Notes under the pieces: model-generated
Database searches by the model: none
The model's input: the letters and a program-made list of their open reading frames with translations, nothing else
What the model was told of the DNA's origin: nothing
In this document: in pieces, positions 23,837 to 30,298 of the stretch
How positions within the stretch are numbered: the stretch's first letter is position 1
Layout: each line of letters opens with the position of its first letter
Assembly: GCA_035315185.1 (NCBI GenBank)
Contig: DATFYE010000098.1
Location: 1 to 30,298 of the forward strand
From: JADGQN01 sp035315185
GTDB lineage: Bacteria; Desulfobacterota; Syntrophorhabdia; Syntrophorhabdales; WCHB1-27
Reading direction: 5' to 3'
DNA: 30,298 bases
Program-made: the position numbers and the translations under genes

Positions 23837-25086
23837 TAGTTGTTTACTTCTGTCATTTTGAACTCATCCAACCATATTTGGCCGCTGATCTTGTTGTCGA
23901 ACTTTTCCGACCGCTCCCGTTTGATGCCGACTTTGACGAGTGAACAATCCGTGGGAGTTGCGAATTCAAGTTCGAGTGGCCTCCAATCGGCTGTGCCTGT
24001 AACAACCTCTGACCGGGCCGCCAGAGAAGGGCAACCCTGACCCAGGACCTCCAGCAGGATACCGTTGTGCGTGGTTAGTTTATCTGCCTTTATCTGCCCT
24101 AATAGCCGATAGCGCTGTTTCGGCTCTACAATGACCGCCTGTTGAGCGATATAGATGCCAGGGTTTGTTTTTCCACTAAACCTTGCTGCGAGGCAAGACG
24201 TGCCTGACTTCTTGATGTCTTTGTCTGTGAATATTTCTACTCCTTCTGCGTTACCGACCTTCCAATCGAAGCCGCCACCTTGAAGGGGATATTCAAAGCC
24301 TCCATTGAAAATCATATTCGTTGGTTCTCGAGTTATGCTCTCGGGGTGAATGCGTTGGATAAGTTCTATCCAGACACCTTGAGCATCTCGCACCCTTCCT
24401 GCTTCAATGAGGAAGTCACAGTATGCGAGATAGTCCGGGTTTACGGGTTTCCACAGGCTCCTTTTTTCCCACACCTCTGATAGTTCTGCACTCTGCCTGT
24501 AGGCCATGAGAAACTTAAAATAGCGATCGTAGAACTGGTACTCGGCAGGTAGCACCTGTTCCAGTATGTAACCTGGCGTTGCCCCGACCGCGTGTAGCAT
24601 TGTGTAGAGCCTCTCATAGTCTAAAGGTACGAGAGCCAGGTATTTTCTGAAATAGGGTGCGGCCTCCGGAAACCGTCCCTCTGCCAGGGAGAACACCCCA
24701 GCTTCCCAGATGATTTTCGGGTTCGCTCGGTCGACCCAAGCAGCCTTTCTCATCGCGTATTCTGCCCATCTCGTGTCACCGGAATCCCTATATGCCTTCG
24801 AAAGGGCGAGCCACGTAAAAGCCCTGGTTGGATCTCTCTCCAGAGAACGTTGGTAGCACTCTATCGCTTCTTCCAGATGGTTGTTATCGGGAGGCATTTG
24901 ATGCAAGAGACCTAGCAGGTAGTGGTAACGCGCATCCTCATTGGTTATCTTTGACGCCTTAAGAGCGGAGGACAGGGGATCTGCGAGCGGTCTTCTAGAA
25001 TAGTATTCCGAAACCGCGGGCCGGATAAGTACTGCTATCAGGATTGCTGATAGCAGTACTGCAAAAGATCTGAGGAAAAATATCAC
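23836..25086 (-). CDS. Membrane-anchored TPR protein with C-terminal carbohydrate-binding-like domain
   Basis: A 416-residue protein with one N-terminal membrane segment (about 3-22), so most of it should be periplasmic. Residues 50-155 hold about three TPR units (e.g. LEEAIECYQRSLERDPTRAFTW, 71-91). From about 257 to 414 there is a beta-rich domain beginning NMIFNGGFEYPL and ending in IWLDEFKM, the pattern of CBM4/9-like jelly-roll domains. It may act as a scaffold that touches the nascent glycan or the Wza/kinase complex. The start is a GTG sharing a GTGA overlap with the kinase gene, so the two are made together. The exact role is not known. Confidence 0.75.
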   Translation of the reverse strand: MIFFLRSFAVLLSAILIAVLIRPAVSEYYSRRPLADPLSSALKASKITNEDARYHYLLGLLHQMPPDNNHLEEAIECYQRSLERDPTRAFTWLALSKAYRDSGDTRWAEYAMRKAAWVDRANPKIIWEAGVFSLAEGRFPEAAPYFRKYLALVPLDYERLYTMLHAVGATPGYILEQVLPAEYQFYDRYFKFLMAYRQSAELSEVWEKRSLWKPVNPDYLAYCDFLIEAGRVRDAQGVWIELIQRIHPESITREPTNMIFNGGFEYPLQGGGFDWKVGNAEGVEIFTDKDIKKSGTSCLAARFSGKTNPGIYIAQQAVIVEPKQRYRLLGQIKADKLTTHNGILLEVLGQGCPSLAARSEVVTGTADWRPLELEFATPTDCSLVKVGIKRERSEKFDNKISGQIWLDEFKMTEVNN

Positions 25087-27368
25087 AGACTTGCTTGACG
25101 CTTCTTTTCCTTGTGCTTCTTCTTGCCGTCCTTTTCGTTGCCCTCTTCATAATAGTAATAGTACGAGTAATAGTAGTAGTATGAACCGTATTTGAGATCC
25201 GATTCCCTGACTCCGTTGAGCACGACGCCCAGGATCTTGCTGTTTACGTTCTTGAGCAGCTTTTTCGCCTGGACGACTGAGTCCTTGGCAGTGTCCCCCG
25301 CCCTGACGACAAGGATTACTCCTTCCGTCATGGTACTGAGGATAAGCGTGTCAGAGAGACCGAGGACCGGCGGAGCATCGATAATGATGAACGAATAAAG
25401 GGGTACTAGCGCATTGATCAACTCCCTCATTCTTGATGAATCCAAAAGTTGCGAAGGGTTGGGCGGTATGATGCCAGCGGTGATGACATCAAGATTGGGA
25501 ACTTTGGTTTCCTGTATGAGGCCATTGTCAAAATCGGTATGGCCTGTTAGAAAGGTTGTGAGACCCGTCGAGTTGTCAACTCCAAAAACCTTATGTACCG
25601 CAGGTTTGCGAAGGTCGCCGTCGATGATGATGCCTCTGCCCTGGGAACTGGCGAGAACCGTTGCGAGGTTTACCGACGTGGTGGTTTTTCCTTCCGAACG
25701 CTTGGCCGAGGTTGTCAGGATGATCTTTGGCGGTCGTTCCGGAGATGCAAACTGGATATAGGTCCCTATAGCTCGGTAAGATTCGAGCAAGGATGATGAC
25801 TTCTTGTCCGTCGGGCTGACGAGGGGCCGGGCACCATTATCTGTCGTCTTGGGGTAGTTTGGCACAAGGCCGAGCGCAGGAAGCATGATCGCCTTTTCGA
25901 CGTCGTCCGGTGTCTTGACGGTGTTATCAAGGTAGTCGGTAAACAAGGCCAGCCCAAGCCCGCCAAAGAGGCCAATGAAGAGGGCGAGGAGCATGTTCCT
26001 CTTTCGGTCCGGCTTATAGGGAGCCGCGGGTACATCCGCCTTGTCAAGCACCTGGATGTTGCTTCTCGCGAGGTTCGCGTTTACGCCGGTTTCCTTCAGC
26101 CTTTGGAGGATGCCGTTGTACAGCTCCTTGTTGGTGTCCGCATCTCGTTTCAGGATCTGGTACTGCACCATTTTGTCTGACATGTTAACAGCCTCTTTCT
26201 TGCGCTCATCGACGGCGGCTCGGAAAAGAGCCTCCCGTTTTACGGCCAGTTCATGGTCCTTCCTCAACTGTGCCACGGCCGTTTTTACTTCGGTCGAAAG
26301 CTGAGCCTTCAGCTGCTTCATCTCATCTTTCAGTTTGATCATCTTCGGATAGTCAGGCTTGTACACGAGGGAGAGCTTTGCATACTCCGCCTGTCTTGCC
26401 ATGTAATCTTTACGCAGAGAGTCGACGAAAGAGTTGCTCGCAATCGCCGATAGCAGAACGTCATCGTTCCCTTGCTGGGCCTCCTTGAGTAAGAGCTCCT
26501 TCGAGATACGTTCTGCTGTTGCCTGCGTGAGCTGACTGGTGAGATTCTCGAGCCGGTCAATAGGAACGGAGCTGCTCGTAGACCTGGAACCGAACCCCAC
26601 CGGATCCATCGACCTGTCATCAGTGACAAAGACCAGGTTGTTCTGGGCCACGTATTTGTTGAGCGCTTCTTCTGAGCGCTCGACCTTCGCCTTCATGTCC
26701 TGCAGCTGGTTTTCGAGCAGATTGCGCACCCAGTCAGTGGCATTCGTCTTTGTTTCCATGTTGAGATCAGTACAGGCTCGCGCAATAACATTGGCTGTCA
26801 CAGCCGCGACCTTCGGGTCTGTGCTGTCGAAGCCGACCATGACAAGCCTCGTATTGGGCACCGGACTTACTGTTATTTTTGAAAGAAAGTTAGCAACGAC
26901 ACCGCTGTCAATCTCACCGTTCTTTTGCACCAGCCCTGCAGGTACCGCGGAACTGGACGCCAGCTGCTTATCTTCTGCAAGCGCGTTGATGACGCGCCGT
27001 GCCAGGTTCCTGCTCTGAAGGACCTTATACATGGTCTGGACGTAATCCTCGGACGATGGTGGCATATAGAGGGAGCTACTACGGTCAAAGAGCATAATCG
27101 GTGGGCGATCATCATCGATCTTAAGGGTCACCGTTGCACGGTAAATAGGCGTGGTGAGGAACGTGCGAAGCAATACAGTCGTCACGACAACGATAAAGAA
27201 AGTAAAGAACGCCCATTTTCTTCTGATGAGGATATGGAGATAGTCCCGGAGATGACGTTCCGGATCTGGTTGGTCAAACGGGTCGGAATACGAGACAGGT
27301 AACGCGTTTGGATAGTCGTCCAGTTTCGGGACGCCTGAACGTAATATCTTGTCATCGTTGTTATTCAT
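25083..27368 (-). CDS. Polysaccharide co-polymerase / BY-kinase fusion (Wzc-like)
   Basis: A 761-residue one-chain bacterial tyrosine kinase. Two membrane helices (about 51-70 and 458-478) flank a periplasmic Wzz domain with coiled coil (about 210-410) and a GNVR-type region (415-458). The cytoplasmic kinase has Walker A SAKRSEGKTTT (554-564), A' IIIDGDLRKP (580-589) and Walker B IIIDAPPVLG (661-670). The C-terminus has 11 tyrosines between 727 and 740, the autophosphorylation cluster, then a lysine-rich tail. It sets chain length and controls export together with Wza and the phosphatase. ATG start with AGGA 6 bases upstream. The tail is coded by a TA-rich triplet tract (25151-25182). Confidence 0.93.
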   Translation of the reverse strand: MNNNDDKILRSGVPKLDDYPNALPVSYSDPFDQPDPERHLRDYLHILIRRKWAFFTFFIVVVTTVLLRTFLTTPIYRATVTLKIDDDRPPIMLFDRSSSLYMPPSSEDYVQTMYKVLQSRNLARRVINALAEDKQLASSSAVPAGLVQKNGEIDSGVVANFLSKITVSPVPNTRLVMVGFDSTDPKVAAVTANVIARACTDLNMETKTNATDWVRNLLENQLQDMKAKVERSEEALNKYVAQNNLVFVTDDRSMDPVGFGSRSTSSSVPIDRLENLTSQLTQATAERISKELLLKEAQQGNDDVLLSAIASNSFVDSLRKDYMARQAEYAKLSLVYKPDYPKMIKLKDEMKQLKAQLSTEVKTAVAQLRKDHELAVKREALFRAAVDERKKEAVNMSDKMVQYQILKRDADTNKELYNGILQRLKETGVNANLARSNIQVLDKADVPAAPYKPDRKRNMLLALFIGLFGGLGLALFTDYLDNTVKTPDDVEKAIMLPALGLVPNYPKTTDNGARPLVSPTDKKSSSLLESYRAIGTYIQFASPERPPKIILTTSAKRSEGKTTTSVNLATVLASSQGRGIIIDGDLRKPAVHKVFGVDNSTGLTTFLTGHTDFDNGLIQETKVPNLDVITAGIIPPNPSQLLDSSRMRELINALVPLYSFIIIDAPPVLGLSDTLILSTMTEGVILVVRAGDTAKDSVVQAKKLLKNVNSKILGVVLNGVRESDLKYGSYYYYYSYYYYYEEGNEKDGKKKHKEKKRQASL

Positions 27369-27414
27369 GGCTTCCTGCCTCTCTCACTCCTCCAGTATAT
27401 GGTAGCGGTCCATA

Positions 27415-28512
27415 CTATGGTGTTGGTTCCACGACTGCCCACGGTTGTCCAACCGACAGCGTCTGGCCTTCATTCGTGCCAAACGTTACCGCGCCTCTGA
27501 ATATGAGGAAGAAGGCCTTGGCAAATGTCTTCACACCATTCCTTGGCACGAGAACAATGTCGCCGTCCTTCAGCATGTACCTTTCATCCGTCTTTGCAAC
27601 GTCGTAATCGGCAACAATGATCTGTCTTTCGCCATTGCCGGTCATACGAAGGATCTGTATTTCTGACCGCTGAGCCTCGAATCTGAGCCCGCCAGCCATG
27701 GCTATTGCCTGAACCAATGTCCCGCCGGTGGCCAAACTGAAAGCGCCTGGCTTTGCCACAGCTCCGTCAACAAAAACAGTCCCGGCTTTTGGCACATTAA
27801 TAATGTCTCCGCCAAAGACCGGGATATTCAGCATCCTGTTACCTTTCTCGAGTAGCTCTATCATGTCGATCGCGATGGTCTCGGTACTTGCCGGACCATC
27901 AGCCTGGCCCTGTGTCGGTCTGAAGATGTAGCAAACATTCCCTGCGCTGCCTGTACCGGTTACTCCTGTTGCTGTCATCCCTGCCATGAAGAGCATATCC
28001 AGCAGGTACTTCTGGCCGGTGACATTGTATATCTGTGGATGCGCAACCGCACCCATGACGCCAATACGCTGCGACTTATATTCTTTGATGTAGACGCTCA
28101 CTTGCGGGTCCTGCAGGTATTTTGCCAGGCGTTGTTCCAGATCTTTTTCCAGCTGGGTCGTATTCAGCCCTTTGGCCGTCACCTGACCTACGAGGGGCAG
28201 GGTTATGAATCCCTGTCCATTAACCCGGACCGTCCTTTTAAAATCATCGGCTTGGTATACTTCGATCTCCAGGACGTCCTCAGGACCCAGCACATAGTCA
28301 GCGTTGGGGTCTGTTTTCTGCAGACTTGCGGCTTTCATGAGCAGGTCATTCAGATAGTCTGACCTTTTAGGTGGTTGGAAGGTTCCGTTTTTGTCAGTAT
28401 GTGCGACCAGCCGTTCGTTGCCGGTACATCCAAACGCCGCGAGAAACAGGGAAATAAGCGTCAAGAAAGAGAGTAGGCGGAAACTGGTTGAGAGTTTATG
28501 GGCTGCTTTCAC
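27415..28512 (-). CDS. Polysaccharide export outer-membrane lipoprotein (Wza-like)
   Basis: A 365-residue export protein. The N-terminus is a lipoprotein-type signal (hydrophobic 13-26, then AAFGC with C29 as the likely lipidated residue). The Poly_export domain starts YVLGPEDVLEIEVYQ at about 71 and includes GFITLPLVGQV. SLBB-type repeats follow (about 155-195 and 255-330), and a short amphipathic segment near the end (KTFAKAFFLIFRGAVTFG) resembles the outer-membrane helix of Wza. It forms the outer-membrane pore. The start is taken as GTG at 28510-28512, six bases after a GGAGG; a TTG two codons upstream is nearly as good. It overlaps the FecR gene by 17 bases. Confidence 0.9.
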   Translation of the reverse strand: MKAAHKLSTSFRLLSFLTLISLFLAAFGCTGNERLVAHTDKNGTFQPPKRSDYLNDLLMKAASLQKTDPNADYVLGPEDVLEIEVYQADDFKRTVRVNGQGFITLPLVGQVTAKGLNTTQLEKDLEQRLAKYLQDPQVSVYIKEYKSQRIGVMGAVAHPQIYNVTGQKYLLDMLFMAGMTATGVTGTGSAGNVCYIFRPTQGQADGPASTETIAIDMIELLEKGNRMLNIPVFGGDIINVPKAGTVFVDGAVAKPGAFSLATGGTLVQAIAMAGGLRFEAQRSEIQILRMTGNGERQIIVADYDVAKTDERYMLKDGDIVLVPRNGVKTFAKAFFLIFRGAVTFGTNEGQTLSVGQPWAVVEPTP

Positions 28513-29305
28513 TGACAACCTCCGTACCTCCAGTTGCTACATTTTGTAGAAGGATTGTGTTTGTGTTCGAGCTAGGGGTGGTGCTTGGCGTTTCGTAGAC
28601 GACCACCTTCGGCGATGACGGCTGTGGCCCTGACGCGGACGAAGAAGCAGCCTGAGCCTGAGTGGCAGCCGACTGAGCGGCAGCAAGAGGATCCTGTATT
28701 GCAACCGCGTTGCCCTCGGTGAGGATCAGTGTCTCCGCAGCAGCCTGCATCACGCCGAATTTTCCTCGCTGGCAAACGACCTGCGTCTCCTTGCCATCGT
28801 GCGTAATGATGCCGCTTATTTCATCCTTGACGGTATGACGGGTCGTTTCGATGGTACCCGACACGCGCTGCACCACGACCGACGTGCTCGGCGTGGTAAC
28901 GAAGAGCCCCATGCCTTCATATATTTTGAAGGCAATCGTACCTATCTGGAGCCGCATGAGATAGTTACCAGTGGCTCCATTGACAACGAGGTCAGTTCTC
29001 TTGCCGAGCTCGACGCTGGCACCGTCTTTCATGGTCACGGACATGGTGCCATCCTCTGTCTTCAGGGCGGTGCCATCGAGCACAGGATACGTCTTTTCAT
29101 CGACAGGTACCCATCGGTCGAGCCCTGCCTTCATGGATGCACTTCCTGAAGCTACGACGGTACCGAGGAGCCGGGGGGTGCCGTCCGCTGCTAACACCTG
29201 GGGGCTATAGAGGAGCAATGTCATCCCAAGCACAATCATTACTGCATGCCTTAATCTCCTGCCCTGCTTCAAATCCCATTCTCCGTGGTCCTTGGTATCA
29301 GCCAT
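28496..29305 (-). CDS. Secreted FecR-domain protein
   Basis: A 269-residue protein with a signal peptide (about 20-40, cleavage after VLAA). A FecR domain follows (about 60-165), with the pattern VPVDEKTYPVLDGTALKTEDG...VTMKDGASVELG. The end is a long Ala/Gln/Ser/Pro-rich linker (about 205-250) without helices. Unlike true FecR it has no N-terminal anti-sigma domain, so it is likely a periplasmic or surface protein. FecR-domain proteins of this type often open exopolysaccharide operons. It is the first gene of the cluster, with the candidate sigma-54 promoter about 0.2 kb upstream. ATG start with AAGGGA 7 bases upstream. Confidence 0.82.
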   Translation of the reverse strand: MADTKDHGEWDLKQGRRLRHAVMIVLGMTLLLYSPQVLAADGTPRLLGTVVASGSASMKAGLDRWVPVDEKTYPVLDGTALKTEDGTMSVTMKDGASVELGKRTDLVVNGATGNYLMRLQIGTIAFKIYEGMGLFVTTPSTSVVVQRVSGTIETTRHTVKDEISGIITHDGKETQVVCQRGKFGVMQAAAETLILTEGNAVAIQDPLAAAQSAATQAQAASSSASGPQPSSPKVVVYETPSTTPSSNTNTILLQNVATGGTEVVSESSP

Positions 29306-29447
29306 TTGAGTTCCCTTTCAAACTTTTATCGGACCAACCAAAAGAAGCTTAAGAAAAAAGTTTTAGAAAAGTTTAAGTGAGGACAGGCTACCGCCATTGG
29401 ATGTGTTGAACATCTTGAGTTTAGAAGCATCGAAAACATGCTACCGG

Positions 29448-29476
29448 TTGACCTAAACCGAAGGGTTTAGTACAAT
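29448..29476 (+). promoter_or_regulatory. Candidate sigma-70 promoter with palindrome in the spacer
   Basis: TTGACC (29448-29453), a 17-base spacer, then TACAAT (29471-29476): each hexamer matches five of six consensus bases at optimal spacing. The inverted repeat CTAAACC-GAAG-GGTTTAG (29453-29470) covers the spacer, the place where a repressor would block polymerase. Transcripts would start near 29483 and run right, about 0.68 kb before GlcD, or make a non-coding RNA. By rough counting about one such match is expected per 60 kb by chance. Confidence 0.45.
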
Positions 29477-29512
29477 GACCTCGCTTCCAGAACCTTCGGT
29501 CAGTGGGAAGAA

Positions 29513-29528
29513 AGCAAATCATATGCCA
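29513..29528 (-). promoter_or_regulatory. Candidate sigma-54 promoter for the polysaccharide cluster
   Basis: On the minus strand the sequence reads TGGCATATGATTTGCT: TGGC, seven bases, TTGC, T. The GG and GC elements are exactly 10 bases apart, as sigma-54 needs. Transcription would start near 29502 and run left, giving a leader of about 200 bases before the FecR start. Sigma-54 control of surface-polysaccharide operons is known in related bacteria. No enhancer site was identified with confidence. Confidence 0.5.
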
Positions 29529-29819
29529 GAGGCTCATCCGCCCATCCTCGTGCCGTCCTTTTGCAGCTGTCGGCCCTTTCTGATGCCTTTATCGGACAGA
29601 TTTCTTGCCCCTTAAGCCCGTCGGCTCACCCAAAAGTATGGTGGGCCATTTTGGGGGTCTTGGACGGCAATTTGACGCCTATCCTAGTAATTTGGCCGGA
29701 GAGCCGGGAAGAATCCGCCGTCAAAACTAGGAAAAAAGTACCCAGTACCGCCGGCCCAGCCGGCCCCAGGATCGGAAGCTGCGCTCCCTTGAGGACTCGA
29801 AACTTTGTTTCCTTAAGGA

Positions 29820-29836
29820 CCGCCGTCTCGCGGCGG
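29820..29836. repeat. GC-rich hairpin in the divergent intergenic region
   Basis: CCGCCG (29820-29825), loop TCTCG, CGGCGG (29831-29836). It is not followed by a U-tract on either strand, so it is not an obvious intrinsic terminator. It lies in the structured part of the long leader. Confidence 0.5.
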
Positions 29837-29905
29837 CTTGATTGAGGCAAAGAGTTTCCCGTGTGTGGCCTCGAACGCAGCGGTCCCCAAGCGTAGCGAT
29901 CCTCA

Positions 29906-29922
29906 AGACCGAAGGCCGGTCT
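29906..29922. repeat. Second hairpin in the divergent intergenic region
   Basis: AGACCG (29906-29911), loop AAGGC, CGGTCT (29917-29922), a perfect 6-bp stem. No U-tract follows. It is 70 bases from the previous hairpin, and the two may belong to one structured RNA. Confidence 0.45.
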
Positions 29923-29947
29923 CGAGCCGCCAGAGAAGCAGGTAAGG

Positions 29948-29989
29948 ACAAAAGCTGAGGTTGAGGAAAGTACAAAAGCGAAGGTTGAG
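29948..29989. repeat. Direct repeat with 24-base period
   Basis: ACAAAAGCTGAGGTTGAG (29948-29965) and ACAAAAGCGAAGGTTGAG (29972-29989) share 16 of 18 bases. The GGTTGAG word is the same one seen on the minus strand in the repeat at 23023-23046. Confidence 0.6.
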
Positions 29990-30094
29990 AGAAAAGAGCT
30001 TGGCTAGGTTACTATTGAGACCGCCAGAAATGTATACAAGATTTTCCGGGTCCACTCTCGCTCAAAACAGTCTCATCCGGGCATCGTTATTGTC

Positions 30095-30123
30095 TTGACA
30101 AAGGATTCGAGAAGCGATACAAA
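30095..30123 (+). promoter_or_regulatory. Candidate sigma-70 promoter of the GlcD gene
   Basis: A perfect -35 TTGACA (30095-30100), a 17-base spacer, then TACAAA (30118-30123) as a weaker -10 (four of six). The start would be near 30130, leaving a short leader of about 38 bases before the ATG at 30168, with a strong GGGAGGGG ribosome site. Confidence 0.55.
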
Positions 30124-30167
30124 GTATCAGGGGAATCAGCGTAAATAACAATTGGGAGGGGGGCACA

Positions 30168-30298
30168 ATGATCAAGGAATCGATAGTCCAGGAACTGAAA
30201 AAGATCGTGGGAGAGGAGAATGTCCTGACGTCTAAGGAGGCTCTCAAGGCTTACTCCTATGACGGCACGTCGAGCTGGATACACGAGCCGGATGTCGT
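30168..30298 (+). CDS. glcD: GlcD-type FAD-linked oxidase, N-terminus (partial)
   Basis: The first 43 residues of a plus-strand gene that runs off the window. MIKESIVQELKKIVGEENVL, then SKEALKAYSYDGT and EPDV, is the typical start of FAD-linked glycolate oxidase subunit GlcD / D-lactate dehydrogenases, just before the FAD-binding PCMH domain. Such enzymes oxidise 2-hydroxy acids and pass electrons to an iron-sulfur partner (GlcF type) often encoded next. ATG with GGGAGGGG 6 bases upstream. It is divergent from the polysaccharide cluster and unlikely to be part of it. The exact substrate cannot be told from this fragment. Confidence 0.75.
   Translation, partial: MIKESIVQELKKIVGEENVLTSKEALKAYSYDGTSSWIHEPDV

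Larger units (their letters stand above)
29306..30167. other. Divergent intergenic region (promoters, hairpins, repeats)
   Basis: These 862 bases separate the minus-strand cluster from the plus-strand GlcD gene. They hold two promoters pointing at each other near 29.45-29.53 kb and a third promoter directly before GlcD. Two GC-rich hairpins (29820-29836 and 29906-29922) and a 24-base-period direct repeat (29948-29989) are also present. Open frames up to about 80 codons occur on both strands, but with Arg/Ser-rich composition, no ribosome sites and no known domains. The stretch 29560-29940 shows no gene but is rich in paired segments, so a non-coding RNA cannot be excluded. Confidence 0.6.

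Noticed and set aside
29440..29451. GCTACCGGTTGA occurs here and at bases 1-12
   Set aside because: A single 12-base match is expected by chance many times in 30 kb; neighbouring bases differ, so it is not an attachment-site pair.
29680..29780. Possible cyclic-di-GMP (GEMM) riboswitch
   Set aside because: GC-rich paired segments suggested it, but the conserved core of the class could not be found on either strand.
29727..29975. 82-codon minus-strand open frame in the divergent gap
   Set aside because: Arg/Ser/Leu-rich product, no ribosome site, and its sequence is made from the hairpins and repeat described there.
30062..30284. Minus-strand frames of 61 and 65 codons opposite GlcD
   Set aside because: They overlap the GlcD start and its promoter, and have no supporting signal.

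Overview
The window carries one long exopolysaccharide / lipopolysaccharide-type gene cluster, almost entirely on the minus strand, transcribed from about 29.3 kb down to 0.4 kb. It is bounded on the right by the start of an unrelated plus-strand gene (a GlcD-type FAD-linked oxidase) and on the left by a scrap of a plus-strand gene that ends at base 83. Moderate GC, frequent GTG/TTG starts, the FecR - Wza - tyrosine kinase - TPR - CpsB phosphatase - O-antigen ligase gene order, a candidate sigma-54 promoter and a GlcD-type oxidase suggest a Gram-negative anaerobe of the former Deltaproteobacteria (Desulfobacterota). This is inference from family content, not a match to a known genome.

Layout in transcription order (right to left). 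Export and regulation block: FecR-domain secreted protein (28496-29305), Wza-like outer-membrane export lipoprotein (27415-28512), Wzz/BY-kinase with a poly-tyrosine tail (25083-27368), membrane-anchored TPR protein with a carbohydrate-binding-like C-terminus (23836-25086), CpsB-type PHP phosphatase (23071-23784), O-antigen ligase/polymerase (21604-23001). Transport block: ABC permease Wzm (20292-21107) and ATPase Wzt with an extra C-terminal domain (18527-19837), with two small four-helix-bundle (23S rRNA intervening-sequence-protein-like) genes inserted around wzm, each carrying a one-base frameshift. Sugar and assembly block (about 0.4-18.5 kb): two NDP-sugar epimerases, a cupin, a DegT/DnrJ aminotransferase, six glycosyltransferases, eight methyltransferase-like proteins (two FkbM, one DUF268), one radical SAM protein and a GtrA/GtrB-type pair.

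How it may work together (inference): sugars are made and transferred by the left-hand genes, the glycan is heavily methylated, Wzt/Wzm carries it across the inner membrane with the Wzt C-terminal domain possibly reading a modified chain end, and Wza with the BY-kinase and its phosphatase handles export and length control. No flippase (Wzx) and no initiating phosphoglycosyltransferase is visible, so those functions would lie elsewhere.

The most unusual signals are: (1) the two frameshifted four-helix-bundle genes, outside any rRNA, each flanked by inverted copies of short degenerate tandem repeats that also encode the tails of neighbouring proteins; (2) different short tandem repeats in consecutive gaps of the wzt-to-TPR segment; (3) more methyltransferases than glycosyltransferases; (4) face-to-face candidate sigma-70 and sigma-54 promoters with a palindrome in the sigma-70 spacer; (5) a 46-codon relic resembling the dinucleotide-binding start of an FAD enzyme between two cluster genes. 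No rRNA, tRNA, CRISPR array or transposase was seen.
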